Part shown: positions 24,691-33,726 of the stretch, one piece after another
How positions within the stretch are numbered: the first letter of the stretch is position 1
Layout of the letters: each line of letters opens with the position of its first letter
Assembly (NCBI RefSeq): GCF_021596505.1
Contig: NZ_PJIZ01000003.1
Coordinates: 1 to 64,000 of the forward strand
DNA from: Nostoc sp. CMAA1605
GTDB lineage: Bacteria; Cyanobacteriota; Cyanobacteriia; Cyanobacteriales; Nostocaceae
DNA length: 64,000 bases
Direction of reading: 5' to 3'
Program-made: the position numbers and the translations under genes
Notes under the pieces: model-generated
Seen by the model: the letters and a program-made list of their open reading frames with translations, nothing else
What the model was told of the DNA's origin: nothing
Database searches by the model: none

Positions 24691-26481
24691 ATGACACCTA
24701 AATTTCATCAAGTATCAAATCAACTCTCTCCCTTGCAACGACTACTGCGATATGGACAAAAATATCGTGGGCAAATTTATCAAGCCTCTACCTATTCTGT
24801 AATTAATACCATTCTAGATATAGCACCACCTTGGTTAGTGGGTATTGCGGTAGATATATTAGTGCAACAACAAAATTCTGTTATTGCTAAACTTGGGATT
24901 AAAGAAGTAGTATGGCAATTTGCTGTCCTTTCATTAATTACCATCATTATTTGGGTTTTTGAATCACTTTCTCAGTATGCTTATGACCGACTTTGGCGCA
25001 ATGTCGCGCAAAATATCCAACATAATTTACGTTTAGATGCTTACAATCACTTACAACAATTAGAATCAGCTTATTTTGAAGACAGTAGCACAGGTGGTTT
25101 GATGTCGATTCTCAGTGATGATATCAACCAACTTGAAGATTTTTTAAATGGGGGAGCAAATGAAGTTATTCAAGTCACAACTGCTTTGATAATTTTGATG
25201 GTTGGTGCGTTTTTCATCTTACCAGTTAATATTACTCTGGCAGCAATGTTACCAATGCCCTTTATTCTTTGGGGTTCATTGGTATATCAAAAGCGTCTCG
25301 AACCTCGTTATGCTGATGTTAGAGAAAAAGTTGGTTTTCTCAACTCCAGGTTGGCTAATAATATTAGTGGAATTACCACAATTAAAAGTTTCACAGCAGA
25401 AAATTATGAAAATGCCAGATTAGCTGAGGAAAGTGAAGCTTATAGAAAAAGTAATACCAAGGCAATTAAACTTTCTGCCGCTTTTGTCCCCTTAATTAGA
25501 ATGTTAGTTTTAGCAGGGTTTACGGCTTTATTATTTTTGGGAGGAATGGCAGCTTATTCACAAAAAATATCTATAGGTAATTACAGTGTTTTACTGGTGC
25601 TGGTGCAGAGATTACTGTGGCCATTGGTATTTTTAGGAGAAACTTTTGACCACTATCAAAGAGCAATGGCTTCTACTAGGCGCGTGATGGATTTATTAGA
25701 TACTCCTATCCAAATTACTGCGGGAGATGTGCCTTTAGCGGTGGAACAGGTGCGCGGTGAAGTTGATTTTAAAAATGTGACTTTTGCCTATCGCAACAGT
25801 ACCGCTATCATTAAAGATTTATCATTGCATATTCCTGCGGGACAAACTATTGCCATTGTTGGTTCGACTGGTTCAGGTAAAAGCACTTTAGTAAAATTAT
25901 TATTGCGTTTTTATGATGTTTCTAGTGGTGAAATTACGATTGATGGCATTGATATTCAAAAATTGGATTTGTATGATTTGCGTCGTAGTATTGGCTTAGT
26001 TAGTCAAGATGTATTTTTATTTCATGGTACGGTAGCAGAAAATATTGCCTACGGTACGTTTGATGCTCAGGATGCAGCCATTATTAATGCGGCAAAAGTA
26101 GCAGAGGCACATGATTTTATTATGCGACTTCCCCAAGGTTATGAAACGATAGTTGGGGAACGAGGACAAAAGTTATCTGGGGGACAACGTCAACGTATTG
26201 CTATAGCTAGAGCCGTTTTGAAAAATCCACCGATTTTGATTTTAGATGAAGCGACATCTGCGGTAGATAATGAAACGGAGGCAGCAATCCAACGTTCTTT
26301 AGAAAAGATTACCGTAAATCGGACTACGATCGCGATCGCTCACCGTCTTTCCACCATTCGTCACAGTCATTGCATATATGTCATGGAACATGGCCAAATT
26401 GTCGAGCAGGGTACACACGCAGATTTAATCGCCTTAGATGGAATTTACACCAGTTTGTGGCGTGTACAGTCTGGGCTTTAA
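24691..26481 (+). CDS. ABC exporter-type half-transporter (MsbA/HlyB-like), probably iron/siderophore-linked
   Basis: The 596-residue protein is a full TMD-NBD half-transporter: six membrane segments in residues 20-330 and an ATPase domain from about 350, with Walker A GSTGSGKST, signature [16 protein letters not shown], Walker B ILILDEATSAVD and the His switch AHRLSTIRH. It probably works as a homodimer. Position at the end of the siderophore island and the shared direct-repeat motif suggest siderophore export or, as with IrtAB/YbtPQ-type proteins, uptake. The substrate cannot be read from the sequence. Confidence 0.9.
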   Translation: MTPKFHQVSNQLSPLQRLLRYGQKYRGQIYQASTYSVINTILDIAPPWLVGIAVDILVQQQNSVIAKLGIKEVVWQFAVLSLITIIIWVFESLSQYAYDRLWRNVAQNIQHNLRLDAYNHLQQLESAYFEDSSTGGLMSILSDDINQLEDFLNGGANEVIQVTTALIILMVGAFFILPVNITLAAMLPMPFILWGSLVYQKRLEPRYADVREKVGFLNSRLANNISGITTIKSFTAENYENARLAEESEAYRKSNTKAIKLSAAFVPLIRMLVLAGFTALLFLGGMAAYSQKISIGNYSVLLVLVQRLLWPLVFLGETFDHYQRAMASTRRVMDLLDTPIQITAGDVPLAVEQVRGEVDFKNVTFAYRNSTAIIKDLSLHIPAGQTIAIVGSTGSGKSTLVKLLLRFYDVSSGEITIDGIDIQKLDLYDLRRSIGLVSQDVFLFHGTVAENIAYGTFDAQDAAIINAAKVAEAHDFIMRLPQGYETIVGERGQKLSGGQRQRIAIARAVLKNPPILILDEATSAVDNETEAAIQRSLEKITVNRTTIAIAHRLSTIRHSHCIYVMEHGQIVEQGTHADLIALDGIYTSLWRVQSGL

Positions 26482-26565
26482 CAGTCCACAGCGTTGGATA
26501 AAATCCCGCTTGCTCCTACACCACAGCAATGGGTGGAAAGCGTTTGTGCATAACCACACCAACAC

Positions 26566-26601
26566 CTTCAACCCTTACACCCTTACACCCTTACACCCCT
26601 A
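26566..26601. repeat. Tandem CACCCTT repeat
   Basis: Three to four ACCCTTAC units lie between the convergent exporter and phosphatase genes; same family as 3495-3537. Confidence 0.65.
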
Positions 26602-26620
26602 ATGAACAGCATCAAGAGAA

Positions 26621-26859
26621 CTACTGCGATGGTGGGCATAATCGCTGTACTCTAGCAGGTAATTTTTGACACATTTGTTGCAAGGTTTGTGGGTAGAGTT
26701 GCGAGAGTACAAATAAAGCAATGGCGGAACTACCCATGAGTACAATTAGCAGCCCGCCTAGCATTAACCAAGGTTTACGCCGACGGACTGGGGCTGGGGT
26801 GGGGGTTGCAGTGGATTCTGCGCTCAGTTCTAAATCTAACAAGGCTTGAGAACTTGCGG
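26621..26859 (-). pseudogene. Frameshifted C-terminal membrane segment of the PP2C phosphatase
   Basis: In another frame the sequence after the phosphatase stop continues as a sensible protein end: EISEPEVSSLAEIEPQPALA, a linker, RRRKPW, a membrane helix (LMLGGLLIVLMGSSAIALFV) and a stop at 26621. It joins the phosphatase repeats if one base is added to the GGGG run at 26919-26922 (plus strand), where sibling repeats have five or six. The intact product would be 693 residues. It is therefore a detached tail, not a separate gene. Confidence 0.7.
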
Positions 26860-28701
26860 CTAAAGCAGGTTGAGGTTCGATTTCTGCCAGTGATGATACT
26901 TCCGGTTCTGAAATTTCTGGGGTATTTCTGTGATATCTGAGGTTAATGGGGGTATCTCTGCGATATTGGAGTTTAATGGGGGGATTTCTGCTAGTTTTGA
27001 GATATCTGGCGGGATTTCTGCGATGTCGAGTATTTTTGATTCTGGGGGAATCTCTGCTAGTGGCTGTGCTTTAGGAATTGGGACTAAATAATTTTTACTG
27101 AGACGACACAGAATTAACACAACCGAAATATTATCATGGCCATTTTCTTGATTGGCTAAATCAATCCATTGCTGAACGGCATCCGTCAAAGCTAGTTCAC
27201 CTGTTAAGATTGGCAGTGCGTAATCTTGCCAGGATTTTTCTACTAAATTGCGATCGCTCAAACCATCAGAACATAGCAATAATATGCCATCTTCCTCTAA
27301 AATCAAGCGTTGAATCACAAAACGCAGCGATTCAGCATCTCGGCTGCCCAAGGCTTGAGTTAGAGCCTGGGCATCTGGTCTTTGCAGTGCTTGATGATAC
27401 AAGCTCCTTGCTGAACGGACTTCCCTCGCAGTCACATCATCATCTACTGTCAGTTGTTGGCAATAGTCGCGAGTTATCCAGTAAGCACGACTATCACCCA
27501 CACTTGCCAAGTATAATTCGTGGGCGTTTTCTGACTTCACCCCCGATAGTGTGGAAACTCTTTGCGGTACTTGCAATGCCATGACGAGAGTCGTCGCCAT
27601 CCTGGCTCTACCTTGGCGGTTTTGTTCGTCGTTACGGGAGCTAATTAAGTTATTAACTACTCGTAAACAGGTTTCTAGTTGTTCTTGTAATAATTGGGGT
27701 GTGATGATCTCCGATTCTTGGACTATCTCTGCCATTAGAGCTTGAATTTGCAATTTTAAAGACTGCACTGCTAATTGACTAGCAACTTCACCGCCTTGAT
27801 GTCCACCAATTCCATCGCAGACAATTGACAATTTTGGGATTAAGGAATCATGGAGATGATCTAAACTTTGCGGAAAGCAAGTATCTTCATTTTGTGTGAG
27901 TCGCATCCCCGTATCTGTTGCACCGCCAACCTGGAGCGTTAAAGGTAATTCTGCTGCTGTCGAAAGTAATAAAGCATTGAGTTGAGTGGTAATGGTGTCT
28001 AACTCCACTGCCGAGTTACTCATTTGCTGGAGAATATTAGTTAATGCAGCAGTGATTGGGGTGTCTGTGGCAGTAATTAGAGACTGCCAACTCTGGGCTA
28101 AATCCTGTAAAGTGGGTGGGGCTGTGGCTGTAGTGGCGTGGAGTTCCAAAAGTCGCACACACCAACCTTGAACTCGCAAATTATTCGGTGTCAGTAAACT
28201 TTGACTCAGTCCCAATTCCGATAAAGGTGTCCACAGTTGGAGAATTTGCCAGAGCCAGTAAACTCGTCTCACTGGTTTAGCATCTTCCCAAGCGACATTC
28301 AAAGACGGGTAAAGATTCCCGTCTTTGTCGATGGGGACATTATCTAATAAAAGAATATCCCCTTGATCTGCTTCCTCGGAGGGAACAAATCCATAAACTT
28401 GGGGGAGATGTAAACGCTCTGGATATAAGCGCAGATAGGGGATGATGACTGGTGGTAGTTCTGGGGGTACAATTGGCGATCGCCCTGGTTGAGTGTCTAG
28501 CCATACTTGAGGTGCTATGACTTCATACCTATCTGCAACTTTTATACCTGGTTTCATCCTAGCTGCTGATGCTCCACTTGCCCAAAGATAGCGGTAAACT
28601 AAGGGAGTTTGACAACTGTCGCAGACAGCATCACCTATAGAGTTTATTGGGTTCTCACAGTGAGGATTTATACAAAAAATAACTTGCTCAGTAGAAATCA
28701 T
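26860..28701 (-). CDS. PP2C-type Ser/Thr phosphatase with zinc-ribbon start; C-terminus frameshifted
   Basis: The 613-residue protein begins with a four-Cys zinc ribbon (CINPHC...CDSC), followed by a region of pseudokinase-like length (about 50-245) and a PP2C domain (about 255-530) with the metal-binding motifs NEDTCFP, VCDGIGGHQGG, SVGDSRAY, CSDGLSD and NGHDNISVV. It ends in five (A/T)EIPP repeats and then leaves frame at a C-run (26919-26922 region), losing the membrane anchor encoded just downstream. The family removes phosphate from Ser/Thr targets; cyanobacterial partners are often Hanks-type kinases. The frameshift may be real, phase-variable or a sequencing error. Confidence 0.88.
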   Translation of the reverse strand: MISTEQVIFCINPHCENPINSIGDAVCDSCQTPLVYRYLWASGASAARMKPGIKVADRYEVIAPQVWLDTQPGRSPIVPPELPPVIIPYLRLYPERLHLPQVYGFVPSEEADQGDILLLDNVPIDKDGNLYPSLNVAWEDAKPVRRVYWLWQILQLWTPLSELGLSQSLLTPNNLRVQGWCVRLLELHATTATAPPTLQDLAQSWQSLITATDTPITAALTNILQQMSNSAVELDTITTQLNALLLSTAAELPLTLQVGGATDTGMRLTQNEDTCFPQSLDHLHDSLIPKLSIVCDGIGGHQGGEVASQLAVQSLKLQIQALMAEIVQESEIITPQLLQEQLETCLRVVNNLISSRNDEQNRQGRARMATTLVMALQVPQRVSTLSGVKSENAHELYLASVGDSRAYWITRDYCQQLTVDDDVTAREVRSARSLYHQALQRPDAQALTQALGSRDAESLRFVIQRLILEEDGILLLCSDGLSDRNLVEKSWQDYALPILTGELALTDAVQQWIDLANQENGHDNISVVLILCRLSKNYLVPIPKAQPLAEIPPESKILDIAEIPPDISKLAEIPPLNSNIAEIPPLTSDITEIPQKFQNRKYHHWQKSNLNLL

Positions 28702-28936
28702 AAAATTATTAATTTAAAAATAAATCAGATCGTGAATTCAATTAAATTTAGCTGCCAAAGACTTGAAAGCTAGAATAGACTGGACTTGTACACATTTGGC
28801 TACAGGTTGTTACTGAATTTAATCACAATTATTTACTAAAGATCGTCAATTTTTCTGTAAGCCGCTAGTGTCGATATGTATCTACTCTCAGATATTGAGA
28901 AGTTTATGTTGTAACTGTAGTGTCTAGGATGGCGAT

Positions 28937-29371
28937 ATGCCAATTTCTACCTTAATCTGGCTGATGGCAGGAGCAGTTTTATGTTTGACAGAACTGTTTC
29001 TACCATCGGCTTTCGTGGCCTTTATGATGGGGATTAGTGCCTTAATTGTGGCGTTACTCTCGCAATTCGGGTTGGCGTTGTGGATGCAAGTTGTAGCTTG
29101 GCTGCTAATTTCTAGCTTATTGGTGGTGCTTTCTCGCCGATTTTTACAGCCACGACGACGCAAGTCAAAAATTCAAGATGCGGTGACAGCAGAGACGTTA
29201 ACGGAAATTCCTGCTGGTAAAACAGGGCGTGTGCTGTACGAAGGGAATTCTTGGCGGGCGTTATGCGACGATGAAAAAATTGCGATCGCATCTCATGAAA
29301 AGGTTTATGTAGTCAGAAGGGAAGGGACTACATTGATTGTGATGCCGGAAAATTTGTTGAGGAGTCATTAG
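28937..29371 (+). CDS. nfeD: NfeD-like membrane protein
   Basis: The 144-residue protein has three or four hydrophobic segments (residues 5-75) followed by a small soluble OB-fold-like NfeD domain (residues about 85-144; GKTGRVLYEGNSWRA). It is the short NfeD form that pairs with stomatin/SPFH proteins, and the next gene encodes exactly that. The pair is proposed to organise membrane microdomains or assist membrane proteolysis. The two genes are 86 bases apart with heptamer repeats between. Confidence 0.88.
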   Translation: MPISTLIWLMAGAVLCLTELFLPSAFVAFMMGISALIVALLSQFGLALWMQVVAWLLISSLLVVLSRRFLQPRRRKSKIQDAVTAETLTEIPAGKTGRVLYEGNSWRALCDDEKIAIASHEKVYVVRREGTTLIVMPENLLRSH

Positions 29372-29411
29372 TCAATAGTCAATAGTCATTAGTCATTAGT
29401 TATTAGTTATG
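29369..29411. repeat. Tandem AGTCATT/AGTCAAT repeat
   Basis: About six units of TAGTCAAT/TAGTCATT/TAGTTAT type lie between nfeD and the stomatin gene. Confidence 0.7.
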
Positions 29412-29457
29412 GGTTATTGGTTTCAAATTTGATTTAAATATTCGGGAGTATTTATAA

Positions 29458-30432
29458 ATGTTTGAACAACTTCTTTTACTGGTATTTTTGGGCTTGGGTG
29501 GTTCTGCTGTGGCTGGCTCTGTGAAAGTCATCAACCAGGGGAATGAGGCTTTAGTAGAAAGGCTAGGAAGCTATAACAAAAAACTCGAACCTGGGCTAAA
29601 TTTTGTCATGCCTTTCTTAGATAAAATTGTCTACAGAGAAACTATTCGAGAAAAAGTTTTAGATATTCCACCCCAAAAATGTATTACCCGTGACAACGTA
29701 GGTATTGAAGTAGACGCGGTGGTTTATTGGCGGATTGTTGATATGGAAAAAGCCTGGTATAAGGTAGAAAATCTTCATTCAGCAATGGTGAATTTAGTGT
29801 TAACTCAAATTCGCGCCGAAATGGGACAATTAGAATTAGATGAAACCTTCACTGCGCGCGCTCAAATTAACGAAATTTTATTAAGAGACTTGGATATTGC
29901 GACTGATCCTTGGGGCGTAAAGGTGACACGGGTAGAACTGCGAGACATTATCCCATCTCAAGCGGTGCGGGAATCTATGGAATTACAAATGTCAGCAGAA
30001 CGCCGCAGAAGAGCCGCAATTTTAAATTCTGAAGGTGAAAGGGAAGCAGCAGTTAATAGTGCTAGAGGTAAAGCTGAAGCACAAATTTTAGATGCAGAAG
30101 CTAGACAAAAATCTGTGGTTTTGCAAGCGGAAGCTGAACAAAAAGCCATAGTTTTGAAAGCACAAGCAGAACGTCAACAGCAAGTGCTGAAAGCTCAAGC
30201 TATAGCAGAATCAGCAGAAATTATTGCCCAAAAAATCAACTCGAATTCTACTACGAACCAAGCATTAGAGGTATTATTTGCTTTGGGCTATCTTGATATG
30301 GGTGCTATCATCGGCAAGAGTGATAGTAGCAAGGTAATGTTTATTGATCCCCGCACTATTCCCGCTACTTTAGAAGGTATCCGTTCAATTGTTGCAGATA
30401 ATCCCACTGACTCAATAGTTAATGGGCGTTAG
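29458..30432 (+). CDS. Stomatin/paraslipin-type SPFH-domain protein
   Basis: The 324-residue protein has an N-terminal hydrophobic anchor (residues 1-22), an SPFH/Band 7 domain (about 23-200; [20 protein letters not shown], then [20 protein letters not shown]) and an Ala/Glu/Lys-rich coiled coil (about 180-260) that drives oligomerisation. It forms the standard operon with NfeD. A hairpin terminator follows at 30489-30508. Confidence 0.92.
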   Translation: MFEQLLLLVFLGLGGSAVAGSVKVINQGNEALVERLGSYNKKLEPGLNFVMPFLDKIVYRETIREKVLDIPPQKCITRDNVGIEVDAVVYWRIVDMEKAWYKVENLHSAMVNLVLTQIRAEMGQLELDETFTARAQINEILLRDLDIATDPWGVKVTRVELRDIIPSQAVRESMELQMSAERRRRAAILNSEGEREAAVNSARGKAEAQILDAEARQKSVVLQAEAEQKAIVLKAQAERQQQVLKAQAIAESAEIIAQKINSNSTTNQALEVLFALGYLDMGAIIGKSDSSKVMFIDPRTIPATLEGIRSIVADNPTDSIVNGR

Positions 30433-30488
30433 TCAAGTCGCTGTCCTTTAATTCAAAATGCAAAATAATTAGTGAGATGATTTTTCAG

Positions 30489-30508
30489 GGGTGCAAGTAT
30501 TTGCACCC
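30489..30508 (+). terminator. Hairpin terminator after the nfeD-stomatin operon
   Basis: GGGTGCAA and TTGCACCC form a perfect 8-pair stem with a GTAT loop, followed by a T-rich run (TTCTTT). Confidence 0.65.
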
Positions 30509-30616
30509 TTCTTTAACGTTAGTTAGATAAACAAAAAACCCCTCTCCATAGAGCGAAGCTCTTCTCGTAGAGTACCTCTCCCCTAAAAGGCTACCGTGTA
30601 CACACAAGTAGAATTA

Positions 30617-30698
30617 CCCCCCTTAATCCCCCTTGGAAATGGGGGAAATAAGAAAATCTAGTTCCCTCCCATTTCCAAGGGGAGGGTTAGGGAGGGGT
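30617..30698. repeat. Large imperfect inverted repeat
   Basis: A C-rich arm (30617-30645, with CCCCCTTGGAAATGGGGG) and a G-rich arm (30663-30698, with CCATTTCCAAGGGGAGGG) pair over most of their length. It is a small palindromic element with no coding capacity. Confidence 0.55.
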
Positions 30699-30809
30699 AA
30701 ACAGAGGACTGATAGTGGTACACCGTAGCTTCCCTACTAAGGAAGGGGGTTAGGGGGTTAGGTTTTGCGTTAACTTTTCCACATAACGTGAAAAGTCAGT
30801 ATTTCATCA

Positions 30810-30844
30810 GTTTGTAGTAAGGACTAAAGTTCTCTCTACAAACC
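30810..30844. repeat. Short copy of the GTTTGTAGT palindrome family
   Basis: GTTTGTAG and CTACAAAC arms enclose AAGGACTAAAGTTCT. Compare 403-456, 33518-33637 and 50822-50944. Confidence 0.7.
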
Positions 30845-30862
30845 AAATTGGGATAGAAATTT

Positions 30863-31216
30863 TTATATTGACTTACCTAAAGCACTATTTTCTAATTGTT
30901 TGATTTGTTCTGATTGTTCTGCTAAACGCACAGTCAGACTTTGACACACTAATTCGCACAAATCAAAAATAATCGGATCAGCAATTTCATAGTATACACT
31001 TACACCTTGCGGTTGACGCTTGATGATGCCCTTTTGCGCCAAAATTTGTAGGTGCTTGGAAACGTTGGCTTGCTTAAGCTGCGTAATTTCCATGATTTCT
31101 GTGACATTTTTTGCACCTGTTTTGAGCGCGCACAAAACCTGTAAGCGGCTCACCTCAGATAACACTTTGAAATACTCTGCAACAGGTGTGAGTGCAATGG
31201 TGGAGGATTCGAGCAT
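30863..31216 (-). CDS. ArsR-family regulator, BigR/SqrR-like sulfide sensor
   Basis: The 117-residue winged-helix repressor has the ArsR fold with recognition region QLKQANVSKHLQILAQKGII. Cys29 (VLCALK) and Cys87/Cys91 (DLCELVC) lie about where BigR and SqrR carry the two cysteines that form a tetrasulfide on exposure to persulfide; the metal-binding CxC of classic ArsR/SmtB is missing. It is divergent from a persulfide dioxygenase-rhodanese-TauE operon, the known BigR target type. I infer it senses reactive sulfur and controls that operon through a palindrome at 31280-31291. Confidence 0.85.
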   Translation of the reverse strand: MLESSTIALTPVAEYFKVLSEVSRLQVLCALKTGAKNVTEIMEITQLKQANVSKHLQILAQKGIIKRQPQGVSVYYEIADPIIFDLCELVCQSLTVRLAEQSEQIKQLENSALGKSI

Positions 31217-31279
31217 TGTGCAATTAAGTTCAGTAATTTTTTTCTTGACATTCAGTATTGTAACATGGCTAAATTATAT

Positions 31280-31291
31280 TACTATATAGTA
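31280..31291. promoter_or_regulatory. Palindromic operator between ArsR gene and sulfur operon
   Basis: TACTATATAGTA is a perfect 12-base palindrome in the 121-base divergent region, followed by TATAGT (31293-31298), a possible -10 hexamer. A TTGACA lies at 31245-31250. ArsR-type repressors bind such A/T-rich palindromes. Confidence 0.5.
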
Positions 31292-31337
31292 GTATAGTAG
31301 AAGCAAGCCCACAGATAATTTCTCAGGAGTTCTCATC

Positions 31338-32027
31338 ATGTTCTTTCGCCAGCTTTTTGATCCAGAAACCAGCACCTACACCTATTTAATTGCAGATGAA
31401 GCCAGTAAAACAGCAGTTTTAGTTGACTCTGTATTAGAACAAGTCGATCGCGACCAAAAATTAATTGCAGAATTAGGGTTGAAGCTAGGTTACTGCTTGG
31501 AAACCCACTTACACGCTGATCATATTACCGGTGCGGGGAAATTGCGTGAATTAACAGGATGTATAAATATTGTGCCGTTTGGTGCAAATGCGGCTTGTGC
31601 TGACAGAAAAATCCAAGATGGAGAAGTATTGCAAATTGGCTCAGTAGAAATTGCGGCGATCGCCACTTTGGGACACACCGATAGTCATATGGCGTATTTA
31701 GTCAACAACACTCATTTACTCACAGGAGATTCCCTACTGATTCGCGGTTGTGGACGTACAGACTTTCAGAGTGGGAATGCAGGCGCGCTTTATGACTGTA
31801 TCACCAAGAAATTATTCACCCTACCTGATAGCACCCTTGTTTACCCAGGACATGATTATCGGGGACACATGGTTTCTACCATTGGTGAAGAGAAACAATT
31901 TAATCCGCGATTTGTCGGACGCGATCGCGCAGATTTTATCAGCTTAATGAACAATTTGAATCTTCCCAATCCGCAAAAAATTATGGAAGCAGTTCCAGCT
32001 AATCAACGGTGTGGACAAGCAGCTTAG
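31338..32027 (+). CDS. Persulfide dioxygenase (ETHE1-like metallo-beta-lactamase fold)
   Basis: The 229-residue enzyme has the mononuclear iron site pattern of ETHE1-like persulfide dioxygenases: THLHADHITG, GHTDSH, GDSLLIRGCGRTDFQ and PGHDYRGH. It oxidises glutathione persulfide to sulfite. Rhodanese and TauE/SafE genes follow directly, giving a chain from persulfide to sulfite to export. It is the first gene of the operon divergent from the BigR-like regulator. Confidence 0.92.
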   Translation: MFFRQLFDPETSTYTYLIADEASKTAVLVDSVLEQVDRDQKLIAELGLKLGYCLETHLHADHITGAGKLRELTGCINIVPFGANAACADRKIQDGEVLQIGSVEIAAIATLGHTDSHMAYLVNNTHLLTGDSLLIRGCGRTDFQSGNAGALYDCITKKLFTLPDSTLVYPGHDYRGHMVSTIGEEKQFNPRFVGRDRADFISLMNNLNLPNPQKIMEAVPANQRCGQAA

Positions 32028-32087
32028 AAAATTCAAAATACCCTGCGGGATATCGCTACAAAATTCCAGCAATCACAAGGAATAATT

Positions 32088-32621
32088 ATGGTGCAAACAG
32101 CAAAATTGACAGAAATTGATGCAGCTACACTCAAACAGTGGTTAGATTACAACAGCATCTTATTAATTGATGTGCGTGAACCTTCAGAATACGCCGAAGA
32201 ACATATCCCAGAAGCCAAGTTACTTCCTCTGTCTAATTTGCAACCCCAACAAATCACTTCAGAGGAAAAACCCATAGTTTTATACTGTCGTTCAGGGAAT
32301 CGTTCTGCACAAGCTGGTAAGAAACTCATCGCCGCCGGTATGAACAATATCTATCATTTGCAAGGTGGATTACCAACTTGGAAAGCCGCAGGTTTACCCA
32401 CCAAAATTAATCCGCGTGCGCCAATTAGTATTATGCGACAAGTGCAAATTGTTGCCGGTTCATTAGTAGTTACAGGAACTTTATTAGGTGCATTTGTCTC
32501 ACCTTGGTTTTTAATTTTGAGTGGCTTTGTGGGTAGTGGATTAGTCTTTGCTGGGGTGACAAATACTTGTGCAATGGGGATGTTACTGGCGAAACTACCC
32601 TATAACCGACGGATGGGTTAA
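32088..32621 (+). CDS. Rhodanese-domain protein with membrane tail (DUF2892)
   Basis: The 177-residue protein has a rhodanese domain (residues about 8-105; active-site loop YCRSGNRSA with the catalytic Cys near residue 67) and a C-terminal part with two membrane segments (about 122-165) of the DUF2892 type. It transfers sulfane sulfur, here probably between glutathione persulfide and other thiols. It lies 60 bases after the dioxygenase gene and 2 bases before the TauE/SafE gene. Confidence 0.9.
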   Translation: MVQTAKLTEIDAATLKQWLDYNSILLIDVREPSEYAEEHIPEAKLLPLSNLQPQQITSEEKPIVLYCRSGNRSAQAGKKLIAAGMNNIYHLQGGLPTWKAAGLPTKINPRAPISIMRQVQIVAGSLVVTGTLLGAFVSPWFLILSGFVGSGLVFAGVTNTCAMGMLLAKLPYNRRMG

Positions 32622-32623
32622 TT

Positions 32624-33460
32624 ATGACGTGGATTATCGGTCATCTACTCGCCGTTGTTATTGGTATTAGCTTGGGGTTGTTGGGTGGTGGCGGTTCGGT
32701 GTTGGCTTTACCTGTATTGGTGTATGTCATGGGGATCGCGCCGAAAAATGCGATCGCCATGACTCTGGTAATCATTGGTACAGTAAGTATACTGGGATTA
32801 ATCCCCCACTGGCGCGCCGGAAATGTTTGGTTGAAGACAGCCGCTATTTTTGGCGCAGCTACAATGCTAGGTGCATTTTTCGGCGCGAAGTTAGCCACCC
32901 TACCATTTATTAGCGATGCTATGCAGATGTTACTGTTTGCGTTATTAATGTTAGTGGCTAGCATCGCCATGATTTGGCGTAGCGCACGCAAATACAAAAC
33001 AGATGATACTGGGACTTATCCACCGCCAGTCTGTAAATACTGCTGGCTATGGTTGATGAGTGAGGGAATAGTGGTTGGGACTTTGACGGGTTTAGTGGGT
33101 GTAGGTGGGGGATTTGCAATTGTTCCCGCCTTGGTGTTACTGGGTAAAGTCCCCATGAAAGCTGCGATCGGCACCTCATTATTGATTATTATCATGAATG
33201 CGATCGCAGGCTTTATTGGTTATTTAGGACACGTCACCCTAGACTGGGGTTTAATGCTGTCTTTTATTTTGGCGGCTAGTATCGGAACAGTGTATGGTAG
33301 CTATTTATCTCAATTCGTCCCAGCGACTCGACTACAAAAGAGTTTCGGTTATTTTTTACTAGCTGTAGCCACGTTAGTATTATTTCAAAATCGCGATACA
33401 TTTTGGCAATGGTACACACCAAAAAACAGCGCATCCAATAAAGTGATGCAAATAAGATAA
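32624..33460 (+). CDS. Sulfite exporter TauE/SafE-family permease
   Basis: The 278-residue membrane protein has about eight membrane segments in two homologous halves. Each half starts with the glycine-rich motif of the family: GLLGGGGSVLALPVLVY near residue 19 and GLVGVGGGFAIVPALVLL near residue 151. TauE/SafE members export sulfite or organosulfonates. Given the dioxygenase-rhodanese genes just upstream, export of sulfite formed by persulfide oxidation is the most likely role. Confidence 0.9.
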   Translation: MTWIIGHLLAVVIGISLGLLGGGGSVLALPVLVYVMGIAPKNAIAMTLVIIGTVSILGLIPHWRAGNVWLKTAAIFGAATMLGAFFGAKLATLPFISDAMQMLLFALLMLVASIAMIWRSARKYKTDDTGTYPPPVCKYCWLWLMSEGIVVGTLTGLVGVGGGFAIVPALVLLGKVPMKAAIGTSLLIIIMNAIAGFIGYLGHVTLDWGLMLSFILAASIGTVYGSYLSQFVPATRLQKSFGYFLLAVATLVLFQNRDTFWQWYTPKNSASNKVMQIR

Positions 33461-33517
33461 GTAGAACAACTTGAAAAAAACAAACTATGTGAAGTAATGT
33501 AAAAAGATTGGAATCTA

Positions 33518-33637
33518 GTTCGTAGTAAGGACTACCCTTCGGGAACGCTCCGCGAACAGTCCTTATCAGAGGACTAAAGTCCTCTCTTCGAGACGCTTGC
33601 GCGTAGCTTGCTTCCCCGCAGGGGTACACTACAAACC
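33518..33637. repeat. Expanded copy of the GTTTGTAGT palindrome family
   Basis: Outer ends GTTCGTAGTAAGGACT and CACTACAAAC are those of the short family, but two additional modules are inserted (ACCCTTCGGGAACGCTCCGC and CTTCGAGACGCTTGCGCG). A near-relative lies at 50822-50944. Confidence 0.7.
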
Positions 33638-33668
33638 TTGAATTATTTACACCGTTCTACTTAAAAGC

Positions 33669-33726
33669 AATTCCCTATTCCCCATTCCCCATTCCCTATT
33701 CCCTATTCCCTATTCCCTATTCCCTA
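33669..33726. repeat. Tandem heptamer TTCCCTA/TTCCCCA
   Basis: About eight TTCCC(T/C)A units abut the stop codon of the AAA-like gene. The complementary family lies at 47408-47474. Confidence 0.8.

Larger units (their letters stand above)
30433..30862. other. Repeat-rich intergenic stretch between stomatin and ArsR genes
   Basis: No gene is visible. The stretch holds a terminator hairpin (30489-30508), a short unit with AAAAGGCTACCGTGTA at 30584-30600 that resembles 36190-36206, a long imperfect inverted repeat (30617-30698) and a palindromic repeat (30810-30844). Confidence 0.6.

Noticed and set aside
26621..26842. Separate small membrane-protein gene downstream of the phosphatase
   Set aside because: It starts only with TTG and reads directly as the frameshifted end of the phosphatase, so an independent gene is less likely.
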